From positions 1-29,567 of IMG/VR virus record IMGVR_UViG_3300030060_003331: a DNA stretch of 29,567 nucleotides; one strand, 5' to 3'. The DNA is from a virus. The position numbers and the translations under genes are program-made. This document shows, one piece after another, positions 1-5,520 of this stretch. The notes under the pieces were generated by a model. The model saw only the letters and a list, made by a program, of their open reading frames with translations. It ran no database searches and was not told the origin of the DNA. Each line of letters opens with the position of its first letter. Positions within the stretch are counted from its first letter, which is position 1.

Positions 1-239
1 CATGAGGCTTCGCCTTAACGCGTGGGGCTTCGCCCTGACCAGTGACGCAGCACACAGCGCAGCATGATGCCTCCCCATACACACATGAGGCAGCAAATTT
101 GCACTATTTACCCCTACGGGGTAGAAATTTAGTTGGCAGATTTTCCTTGCATCGGTGGTCAGAATGCCGAAAGTGAATGGGTCAACTCATCGCCGAATCG
201 GTCGGCATCTCAACCCTTGCAACTCCAAAGGAGCCACCC
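1..239. other. Non-coding leader with hairpins and promoter-like cassette
   Basis: No gene is supported before position 240. The stretch holds two GC-rich mini-hairpins with TTC loops (AGGC/GCCT at 5-15 and GGGC/GCCC at 25-35), a longer stem TGCCTC/GAGGCA at 68-92, and at 109-187 the first copy of the palindrome plus promoter-like cassette that recurs at 3.1 kb. It ends in the ribosome binding site AAAGGAG at 227-233. Confidence 0.7.
109..187 (+). promoter_or_regulatory. Promoter-like cassette, copy 1 (class A)
   Basis: An inverted repeat TACCCC-TAC-GGGGTA (109-123) is followed by a stretch about 80% or more identical to 3136-3214, including ATTTAGTTGG, TTGCAT at 147-152 and GGTCAGAAT. TTGCAT sits 23 nt past the palindrome, close to where TTGACA lies in copies 3 and 4. 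It may therefore be a weak -35, with the CGAAAG region near 168-173 as the -10. The -10 is poor for sigma-70, so an activator or another sigma factor is possible. It drives the gene at 240 and probably the AAA+/VWA-like genes. Confidence 0.5.
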
Positions 240-545
240 ATGAACAACTTCGTTGTCACAACCACCGTCCAAATGGCAGAGCCATTCACCAAGACTCAGG
301 AATTCTACTGCCCCTTTGGGGCTGACGCAGCCTTCTGGAAGGCTGTCGATTCCAGCAAAGTGCTGGAAGAGTGGGGCTACCCAATGTCTGTGACATTGAC
401 CAGCAAATTGCAACTCAGCAATCCTTCGGATTGGGACTGGGATGTCGAGTCGCCCTGTGGCTGTGATGCTTGCAGAGAGGCTGAAGCCTACGACGAACTT
501 CCCCAGCTTTCAGCTGGTTTGTCCCACTCCAACTCCTGCTGCTAA
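240..545 (+). CDS. Small hypothetical protein with Cys cluster
   Basis: This 101-residue protein starts at the ATG at 240, which has AAAGGAG six bases upstream; an alternative in-frame start at 177 has no such site. I do not recognise the family. The C-terminal third has a C-G-C-x2-C cluster (CGCDAC) and a final CC, which could bind a metal. The gene is the first downstream of the class A cassette. It carries many of the small hairpins of this region (for example 310-322, 328-345, 350-368, 382-398, 420-432, 503-517). No function can be assigned. Confidence 0.7.
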   Translation: MNNFVVTTTVQMAEPFTKTQEFYCPFGADAAFWKAVDSSKVLEEWGYPMSVTLTSKLQLSNPSDWDWDVESPCGCDACREAEAYDELPQLSAGLSHSNSCC

Positions 546-604
546 AGCAGCACCTCAACTCCTGCTGTCTTCGACAGCAAAACTTACCTTGAAAGGGTAT
601 GCAA

Positions 605-1846
605 ATGTCCATCAGCTACGCTGAACAATCCACAGGGAACCTTCGTTCCCTTCTCCGTTCGCTCCGTAAGACCAGCGGAGGACTGTCGTCCTCTCTGTCT
701 GCAGCTGAGGCCAATGGCCTCAAGAAAGAACACTGCATTGCAGTGTTGCAGTACATCGACGATTGCAATCGTCACGGAAGACCGTTCCGGTCTTCGGATC
801 TCCGTCACTACGCTGGACTCTCCGAGTCCAAGACTGGCCGAATCCGAATGGTCAAGAAGGCGAAGCCTTCGACCCCCAAGGTGACGAAGTCACCCCGTCC
901 TGCTACCAACGGAGTTGAGTGTTCAATCACCAGCCTCGTCGATAGTGTCCTTGACACTAGACTGGCAGATGTCGAAGCGAAGCTTGCCGAAGCTGTTGCA
1001 AGCTCTGGTGGTGCTTCCAGCACCTTTGTGTTCCCTGAAAGGGAACCAGTTGTCCTTGACAAGCTGACCCACGAGGTCCTTCCGGACCTTGTTGACTGCT
1101 GCAATGACGGCTTCAACAACCTGTTGTTGGTAGGACCAGCCGGAACCGGCAAGACGACCCTCGCAGAGGACCTTGCAAAGGCTCTGGACCTACCCTTCGG
1201 GTCGGTCTCCTGCACTGCTGGACTCTCCGAGTCGGTGTTCACTGGCCGAATCTTGCCTACGGCAAGTGGCGAATGGACCTATCGGTCCACCGAATTCGTC
1301 AAGCTGTTCACCGAAGGTGGTGTCTTCCTTGCCGACGAATGGGATGCAGCTGATCCGAACCTGTTGACTTTGGTCAACTCAGCTCTTGCAAACGGCAGAA
1401 TGTCCAACGCCGTCTCTGGAGAGACGATGATCCGTCACAAAGACTTCGTCTTTGTTGCTGCAGGAAATACTTGGGGCTACGGTGCCGACCGGACCTACGT
1501 TGGGAGGAACCCAATCGACGGTGCCACCATGGACCGCACCGTAGGTGCCAAGTTCCATGTTGACTACTCCGTAGTCATCGAGGACAGCATCTTCAGAGCT
1601 TGCAAGAGTGACAAAGTCACTGGTGACGAGCTGAAGCAGCTGATCCACAGTCTTCGACGGTGGATCAAGACCGAACAGGCTTCCTACATCGTAGGAACTA
1701 GGGCAGTCGTTGCAGCTGTCCGGCTTGCAAATTCGCCGAAGCCGAAGAGCCTCGCCGACATCCTTGCAAGGCTCACAATCGACTGGTCTCCCAGTCATCA
1801 GACAGCTGCACAGCGTACTGCTATGGCAGCACACAGCACCAAATAA
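605..1846 (+). CDS. AAA+ ATPase, CobS/MoxR-like
   Basis: A 413-residue AAA+ protein. An N-terminal region of about 150 residues, rich in Ser, Lys and Ala and unassigned, precedes the ATPase core. The core shows Walker A GPAGTGKT near residue 177, Walker B with the core LADEWD near 240, sensor 1 as AAGNTWG near 285, and an arginine-finger-like MDRTVG near 310. The Walker B and sensor 1 style match the AAA_5 / CobS / MoxR group, which remodels partners or helps insert metals using ATP. The start at 605 is preferred over 599 because GAAAGGG (591-597) has proper spacing only to 605. The next gene is a possible VWA-like partner, as in CobS-CobT and MoxR-VWA pairs. The DNA is densely filled with short hairpins. 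The substrate is unknown. Confidence 0.88.
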   Translation: MSISYAEQSTGNLRSLLRSLRKTSGGLSSSLSAAEANGLKKEHCIAVLQYIDDCNRHGRPFRSSDLRHYAGLSESKTGRIRMVKKAKPSTPKVTKSPRPATNGVECSITSLVDSVLDTRLADVEAKLAEAVASSGGASSTFVFPEREPVVLDKLTHEVLPDLVDCCNDGFNNLLLVGPAGTGKTTLAEDLAKALDLPFGSVSCTAGLSESVFTGRILPTASGEWTYRSTEFVKLFTEGGVFLADEWDAADPNLLTLVNSALANGRMSNAVSGETMIRHKDFVFVAAGNTWGYGADRTYVGRNPIDGATMDRTVGAKFHVDYSVVIEDSIFRACKSDKVTGDELKQLIHSLRRWIKTEQASYIVGTRAVVAAVRLANSPKPKSLADILARLTIDWSPSHQTAAQRTAMAAHSTK

Positions 1847-1873
1847 TCACCCACGATTCCTGAAAGGAATACC

Positions 1874-2758
1874 ATGCGTTATTTGCAGAACACCAAGACA
1901 CGAATCGGCGTTCGATTCGACTCCGTCGAAGACATGATGCAAGCGACCAGCTTCGCTGAGTCTCATGCCAACCCAACCGCTACGGCGGAACAGCGTGAGG
2001 TCAACATGCAGGATCTGAAAGATCGCACCGTTGAGTCAAGCTGGACCGAAGGTGTCACTGATGCCGACTCGCTTGCAAACTTGTTTGCAAATCCACCGGA
2101 GTGGTTGATCAAAGCTGGCACGAAGTGCCTTGACACGATCAATGCCGCAGTCGGTTCCCGACTCGATGCCCCCATCAAACGTCGAAGACGTATCGGCGTG
2201 GAGGATGGTGACTCCGTCAACATCGACCGATTCCTCGTTCGGTCTTCCGAACCATGGGAGCGCATGGATTCCTACAGGAATACCACGCCGATTGTGACCA
2301 TCACCGTCGATCTGGTCACTGCCGGAGGCCAAAGACGCGATGAACTCCTTTGGAGGGGTGCCGCTGCTGTCGGTGCTGCTATGCAAATCGAGCGACTTGG
2401 CGGTCAGTGCGAGATCATCGGCATCAACTCTGTTGCAAAGGTGGACGGCGAACGCCGTCTGATTCAGGAGATTATGATCAAGCCAGTGCACGAGAAAGCT
2501 ACGCTTTCTTCGACGCTGATTTGCACGGGGCATGTCGGTTTCTACCGATATGCCGTCCTGAATTCGTTCTTCGCTTGCAGCGTTGGCAAGGTCAGACCCG
2601 GCATGGGGCAGTGCATGGACACCCCCATCAGCGTACTCAAAGACGTTGGCTGTGACATCCACATCGGCAGGAATTGCACTAGTGCAAGCAAGGCAATTGC
2701 AGAAGCAAATGCCGCCATTGAATCATTCGACAAGAAAGGACAAGAACAGCATGTCTGA
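1874..2758 (+). CDS. Putative VWA/CobT-like partner of the AAA+ ATPase
   Basis: A 294-residue soluble protein. Around residues 137-185 it shows a hydrophobic strand ending in TITVDLVTAGGQ, then a long helix with RGAAAVGAAMQIERLGG, then a strand CEIIGI. This is the strand-helix-strand pattern that opens a von Willebrand A fold, and its place directly after a CobS/MoxR-like ATPase supports a CobT-like role. The metal-binding DxSxS motif is not intact (DLVTAGG), so metal binding is doubtful. The start at 1874 follows the ribosome site AAAGGA, which lies in the loop and 3' arm of the hairpin ATTCCT/AGGAAT at 1856-1870. The fold assignment is inference from pattern and neighbour. Confidence 0.6.
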   Translation: MRYLQNTKTRIGVRFDSVEDMMQATSFAESHANPTATAEQREVNMQDLKDRTVESSWTEGVTDADSLANLFANPPEWLIKAGTKCLDTINAAVGSRLDAPIKRRRRIGVEDGDSVNIDRFLVRSSEPWERMDSYRNTTPIVTITVDLVTAGGQRRDELLWRGAAAVGAAMQIERLGGQCEIIGINSVAKVDGERRLIQEIMIKPVHEKATLSSTLICTGHVGFYRYAVLNSFFACSVGKVRPGMGQCMDTPISVLKDVGCDIHIGRNCTSASKAIAEANAAIESFDKKGQEQHV

Positions 2759-3014
2759 TGCAAACAACCCGCAGGGGGTGGGAATCCACCCCCTGCCATT
2801 TGAGATCGGTGTCGGCGTAGACACCCACGAACTGCTTGCAGTTCAGCTGCAAACAGCAGCGTATGAGAGTAACGCGGAAGCAGCTACGCTGCTCGTGTAC
2901 CAACTCTTGCGCACTGTCAATGCACTGGAACCACGCAGCGATTGGATGCACATCTTGAACGATGCAGCTATGCTGCTGGCACATGATGAAGGAATGCTCG
3001 ATTCAACCCCCTAA
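2751..3014 (+). CDS. Small hypothetical protein
   Basis: An 87-residue protein whose ATG at 2751 overlaps the end of the previous gene by 8 bases; AAGAAAGGA lies just upstream at 2732-2740. It is mostly helical by composition, with a Leu/Ala-rich middle (LLAVQLQTAAYES, TLLVYQLLRTVNALEP). No motif is recognised. A very strong 11-bp hairpin at 2771-2796 lies 20 bases into the gene. Two hairpins follow the stop, so this is probably the last gene of the first operon. Confidence 0.75.
   Translation: MSDANNPQGVGIHPLPFEIGVGVDTHELLAVQLQTAAYESNAEAATLLVYQLLRTVNALEPRSDWMHILNDAAMLLAHDEGMLDSTP
2771..2796 (+). other. Strong hairpin inside the start of a gene
   Basis: A perfect 11-bp stem GCAGGGGGTGG / CCACCCCCTGC with a GAAT loop, 20 bases after the start codon at 2751. 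It is the most stable of the small hairpins. In RNA it could pause ribosomes or polymerase early in the gene, or protect mRNA ends. No U-tract follows, so it is not a classical terminator. Confidence 0.8.
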
Positions 3015-3081
3015 CGGGGGTTAACCCGATTAGCGTATCCCTTTCACCCCTTGCAAGGCTCACCCCTTGCAGGGGGTTTTT
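3007..3081 (+). terminator. Two hairpins after the first operon, probable terminator
   Basis: CCCCC-TAAC-GGGGG at 3007-3020 begins just before the stop codon at 3012-3014. A second stem, CCCCT-TGC-AGGGG at 3063-3075, is followed by a T run (3077-3081). The second has the stem plus U-tract form of a Rho-independent terminator, though the stem is short. Confidence 0.6.
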
Positions 3082-3135
3082 CGTTAGACCCACAGGACAC
3101 GCAGATGCAGCGACTCACAGCAAATGATGATAAGC

Positions 3136-3214
3136 CACCCCTATGGGGTGAAAATTTAGTTGGAAGATTTTTCTTGCATTGCTGGTCAGAATCCCGATAG
3201 TCGATCCGTCAACC
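3136..3214 (+). promoter_or_regulatory. Promoter-like cassette, copy 2 (class A)
   Basis: Inverted repeat CACCCC-TAT-GGGGTG (3136-3150), then ATTTAGTTGG, TTGCAT (3174-3179), GGTCAGAAT and CCGATAG (3195-3200). It aligns over about 77 bases with copy 1 at 109-187. It precedes the small gene at 3248, whose leader carries GAAAGGACAAGCAC before the ATG, a leader shared with copies 3 and 4. Confidence 0.55.
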
Positions 3215-3247
3215 AGCAAACCAACCCCGTCTCGAAAGGACAAGCAC

Positions 3248-3481
3248 ATGAATAGCCACAGCCCACAATCCCCATTCAAATGGATCGTTGACGTTCGCAA
3301 CGTCCACGGCGATATCTTAGGCACGAGAGAATCCGTGGGTCACCTTGAAGACCCGAACGACGAGAGCAGGACACTGTGCGGTCGTAGGGTTCCAGATGCG
3401 ATCACCGATGGAGCGTGTCGGTGGGATCTTTGCAAGCGATGCCAGAAAAAAGCAGAGAAGCTCGGCATCGAGGTTCTGTGA
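3248..3481 (+). CDS. Small zinc-ribbon-like hypothetical protein
   Basis: A 77-residue protein starting at the ATG at 3248 after the leader AAAGGACAAGCAC. It has a TLCGRRV motif followed about 20 residues later by CRWDLCKRC, giving C-x(n)-C-x4-C-x2-C. This spacing suits a small zinc-binding fold, and many phages carry small early proteins of this sort. The DNA GACGTT/AACGTC at 3289-3303 forms a hairpin with a CGC loop. It lies alone between two promoter cassettes, so it is probably transcribed as a single early gene. Function unknown. Confidence 0.7.
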   Translation: MNSHSPQSPFKWIVDVRNVHGDILGTRESVGHLEDPNDESRTLCGRRVPDAITDGACRWDLCKRCQKKAEKLGIEVL

Positions 3482-3486
3482 GAAAG

Positions 3487-3557
3487 TTCCCCCCTATGGG
3501 GGGAAGAAAGTTTTTTTGAAAAAAGGTGTTGACAGGACTTGCCACTGTCGATAGATT
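3487..3557 (+). promoter_or_regulatory. Promoter cassette, copy 3 (class B)
   Basis: Inverted repeat TTCCCCCC-TAT-GGGGGGAA (3487-3505), then a T tract, then a good sigma-70 promoter: TTGACA 3529-3534, 17-nt spacer, TAGATT 3552-3557. The palindrome plus T tract could also end transcription of the gene before it. About 50 bases from GGTGTTGACA onward are nearly the same as in copy 4. Confidence 0.75.
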
Positions 3558-3600
3558 GATTGGACACAACCGGCAGACGAACTGCCAGAAGGACAAGCAC

Positions 3601-3765
3601 ATGAATGCTGATCGTTACGAAATCCTCTACGTGGGAAACAACACCCACATCATCGCTGATAAAGACCGCGACCTCTTCGTCGTTGGCACATACACAGATT
3701 ACGACGAATGCTGCAAGGCGTTCGACAAGCTGCAAATGCAGGACAGGACCGATTCAAGTGAATGA
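3601..3765 (+). CDS. Small hypothetical protein
   Basis: A 54-residue protein read from the ATG at 3601, set by the leader AAGGACAAGCAC and the class B promoter 44 bases upstream. The sequence looks like a short beta-rich fold (YEILYVGNNTHIIADKDRD, then LFVVGTYTDYDE) followed by a helix with CCKAFDKL. I do not recognise it. Its stop overlaps the probable start of a tiny membrane protein. Confidence 0.7.
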   Translation: MNADRYEILYVGNNTHIIADKDRDLFVVGTYTDYDECCKAFDKLQMQDRTDSSE

Positions 3766-3853
3766 CGTTGACCCGATTGACATGTGCATGGCGGTTGCAG
3801 GAATCCTCCTGCTGCCGACCACCTACCTACTTTGTTGGCTCTTTCTGAGATAG
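3758..3853 (+). CDS. Tiny single-span membrane protein
   Basis: A 31-residue frame from GTG at 3758, or 23 residues from ATG at 3782. It ends in one hydrophobic segment containing AVAGILLLPTTYLLCWLFL. It overlaps the preceding stop and fills the gap before the next ribosome site, as real small phage genes do. The sequence is short, so chance cannot be excluded. If real it is a small inner-membrane peptide. Confidence 0.45.
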   Translation: MNDVDPIDMCMAVAGILLLPTTYLLCWLFLR

Positions 3854-3864
3854 GAGATTTGCAA

Positions 3865-4158
3865 ATGATTAACAAGACGATCCACGATGCTGGTGACCTG
3901 CGCAGAGCATTTGAAGACATGGGCAGGGGAGATCAGTACAGCTGGGCAGGGTTCTGCGCTCTGTTCGACTGGATGCAAGAACTGAGCGAGGGCACCGGCG
4001 AGGATTACCGGCTGGATGTGATCGCTGAGTGTTGCACATGGTCTGAGTATGACAGCGTGCAAGAAGCGTGCGAAGCGTACAGCGTCGAAACGCTGGATCA
4101 GATGCCCGTGACGTACATCGTCAGGGACACACACACCGTGATGGTGGCTGACGGCTGA
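3865..4158 (+). CDS. Conserved phage hypothetical protein
   Basis: A 97-residue acidic protein. The core, with FCALFDWMQELSEGTGEDY, then LDVIAECC and WSEYDS, matches a widespread phage and prophage family of unknown function. From memory that family's pattern is a helix with an F/L-rich face, a TGE-turn, then LDVIALCCEFTEY. The start at 3865 follows TAGGAG with suitable spacing. A CAGCGT/ACGCTG hairpin at about 4080-4095 lies in the gene. The next promoter cassette begins ten bases after its stop. Family resemblance is good; no biochemical role is known to me. Confidence 0.75.
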   Translation: MINKTIHDAGDLRRAFEDMGRGDQYSWAGFCALFDWMQELSEGTGEDYRLDVIAECCTWSEYDSVQEACEAYSVETLDQMPVTYIVRDTHTVMVADG

Positions 4159-4168
4159 TTAAAAAAAG

Positions 4169-4240
4169 TTCCCCCCTATGGGGGGAATTACCCATTTTTC
4201 AAAATAAGGTGTTGACAGCACTTTACACTGACGATAGATT
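4169..4240 (+). promoter_or_regulatory. Promoter cassette, copy 4 (class B)
   Basis: Inverted repeat TTCCCCCC-TAT-GGGGGGAA (4169-4187), then TTGACA at 4212-4217, a 17-nt spacer and TAGATT at 4235-4240. It closely matches copy 3 and is followed by the same AAAGGACAAGCACATG leader. It probably drives the operon of small genes from 4287 to 6750. Confidence 0.75.
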
Positions 4241-4286
4241 GATTGAACACAACCGGCGAAACAACTCGCCAGAAAAGGACAAGCAC

Positions 4287-4667
4287 ATGCACAACGTAAT
4301 GATTGATCTCGGAGACCTCATCTGTGACGCAGTCCGTCAGGACCTGCCTGATCTGATGGATGCAGCCATGGAGGCCGTGAACGTCACGGATCTGGAGGCA
4401 CTTGACCTGCCAGAAGGCACCCCCACAGCACAGGAACGTGCTGACGAAATCGCAGCGGAAGCAGATCCGTGTAACTGCGATTACATGGAAGAGCTTGCAG
4501 ACAATTTGCAGTCTGACATCGAGCAGACTATCCGTGAGATGCTGCCTGAAATTATCGAGCGGCATTACATCGATATGCTCACCAACAGCGTGGCGGATGA
4601 ATTGCAGGGCGAGGTCGATGACCTCGTGCAAGACATCGAAGACGAACAAGAAGAAGAGGAGGCGTGA
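4287..4667 (+). CDS. Acidic hypothetical protein
   Basis: A 126-residue, strongly acidic and probably all-helical protein ending in a run of Glu. It contains a CNCDYMEELADNL segment. The start at 4287 follows AAAAGGACAAGCAC. It is the first gene of a run of short, stop/start overlapping genes served by class B promoter copy 4. Very acidic small phage proteins can act as DNA mimics, but nothing here goes beyond charge to support that. Confidence 0.75.
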   Translation: MHNVMIDLGDLICDAVRQDLPDLMDAAMEAVNVTDLEALDLPEGTPTAQERADEIAAEADPCNCDYMEELADNLQSDIEQTIREMLPEIIERHYIDMLTNSVADELQGEVDDLVQDIEDEQEEEEA

Positions 4668-4670
4668 CCC

Positions 4671-4817
4671 ATGCAAATTCAACCAAGAATTCAAGCCGTG
4701 CTCGATGCAATCGCAGAGGTCCTCGAAGAGATGACCACCAACGGCAACGTCAAGACTGAGAACCTGAAGAAGACGCAAGCTCTGCTTGCAAAGAAAAAGA
4801 AAGAGGACAAGAAATGA
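4671..4817 (+). CDS. Small basic-tailed hypothetical protein
   Basis: A 48-residue protein starting three bases after the previous stop, with GAGGAGG upstream as ribosome site. The N-terminal half is an amphipathic helix (VLDAIAEVLEEM). The C-terminus is Lys-rich (LLAKKKKEDKK). Its stop overlaps the next start as ATGA. No homologue recognised. Confidence 0.65.
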   Translation: MQIQPRIQAVLDAIAEVLEEMTTNGNVKTENLKKTQALLAKKKKEDKK

Positions 4818-4957
4818 GCGGACCATACAGAAACGAAGACGGCGAGTTTTTAATGACACACACTCAGATGATGCAAGAGTGTGCAATGGACCAGCGTGAC
4901 AGCTACGACGACCGCGAAGAAGATAGGCCCGACCACGACGAAGGAGATTGCGAATGA
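4814..4957 (+). CDS. Small acidic hypothetical protein
   Basis: A 47-residue protein linked by ATGA overlaps to both neighbours, which suggests translational coupling. It is rich in Asp, Glu, Met and Arg (for example DSYDDREEDRPDHDEGD). No fold or function is evident. Confidence 0.6.
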   Translation: MSGPYRNEDGEFLMTHTQMMQECAMDQRDSYDDREEDRPDHDEGDCE

Positions 4958-5271
4958 GCTACGAAGAACTCTCACAAGTTTTCACAGTCAAATGGGACTT
5001 TACACATGATGGTGATCAGATCGGCTGCGAAGGCTCTACGTTTGAGGTGCACTTCCGGGGCGATTACGTCCGTCATGACGTTGACACGGATATGGGCAAC
5101 AAAGAAGAGTACGAAGTCGAGATCTCAGCTGAGTGGGTTGAACAAATCAGCGGAGCCAATCGTTTTCGTTTGCAAGACGATCACACACCCATCAAAGAAA
5201 ACACGGATTTCCTGCTTGACTATTTCAGGAATCACGCCATCGAGCTGATGGAAGAGGAGGCAAACTCATGA
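4954..5271 (+). CDS. Hypothetical protein
   Basis: A 105-residue protein, beta-rich in its first half (FTVKWDFTHDGDQIGCEGSTF) with a C-terminal helix. The start at 4954 is chosen because AAGGAG at 4941-4946 is seven bases upstream; a TTG at 4948 is in frame but too close. It overlaps both neighbours by 4 bases. Family not recognised. Confidence 0.7.
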   Translation: MSYEELSQVFTVKWDFTHDGDQIGCEGSTFEVHFRGDYVRHDVDTDMGNKEEYEVEISAEWVEQISGANRFRLQDDHTPIKENTDFLLDYFRNHAIELMEEEANS

Positions 5272-5516
5272 CACGACCACGACCACGACCCAAACAATTC
5301 TCGCTCATGCTCACAGACCAAGACCTGCAAGTTATCCAGCAGGCACTTTGCGAGTCTGCTGGTGGATACAGTGGGCGCAAATTTGCACCTATGCCAGACA
5401 GGGAGGAGTGTGACCGCCGGGATGATCTGGCGGACAGCATCTTTGATTTCAGATCTGCAAGTATGCAGAACAACGCAAACCAATTTGCAATCGTTTCGGC
5501 CACAGTTGGAGAATAA
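5268..5516 (+). CDS. Small hypothetical protein with basic N-terminus
   Basis: An 82-residue protein whose ATG overlaps the previous stop (ATGA). It begins with an Arg-Pro repeat (MTRPRPRPKQ), then a strand-helix stretch (FSLMLTDQDLQVIQQALCES). The middle has PDREECDRRDDLADSIFDF. The helix-rich DREECDRRDDLADSI pattern resembles small phage proteins of unknown role. No function assigned. Confidence 0.65.
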   Translation: MTRPRPRPKQFSLMLTDQDLQVIQQALCESAGGYSGRKFAPMPDREECDRRDDLADSIFDFRSASMQNNANQFAIVSATVGE

Positions 5517-5520
5517 GACA

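Larger units (their letters stand above)
1..2893. repeat. Hairpin-paved region: tens of short perfect inverted repeats
   Basis: Reading along this stretch I find a short perfect inverted repeat roughly every 30-80 bases, both in coding sequence and in gaps. Arms are 4-11 bp and loops 2-5 nt. Examples: AATGGC/GCCATT 272-286, CAGCCTT/AAGGCTG 328-345, TTCCAGC/GCTGGAA 350-368, AACACTGC/GCAGTGTT 729-747, TGGACTC/GAGTCCA 814-830, TAGTGTC/GACACTA 943-959, GGTGCT/AGCACC 1010-1024, CAAAGAC/GTCTTTG 1438-1454, TTCCTAC/GTAGGAA 1681-1697, TTGCAAAC/GTTTGCAA 2073-2090, AGAAAGC/GCTTTCT 2493-2509 and AGCAGC/GCTGCT 2879-2893. The arm sequences differ each time, so this is not a family of copied repeats. Density drops sharply after about 3 kb. 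Confidence 0.85.

Noticed and set aside
599-607. Start of the AAA+ gene at 599
   Set aside because: GAAAGGG ends two bases before it; the ATG at 605 has proper spacing. The same reasoning moved starts from 6805 to 6811 and from 9049 to 9055.
808-2662. Long minus-strand open frames opposite the AAA+ and VWA-like genes (144, 151 and 208 codons)
   Set aside because: They have no ribosome sites, no recognisable motifs and mirror well-supported + strand genes. The inverted-repeat-rich DNA and codon bias explain why the opposite strand lacks stops.
1-2893. CRISPR array suggested by regularly placed small hairpins
   Set aside because: The hairpin arms differ at every site and lie in reading frames; there is no constant repeat with unique spacers.
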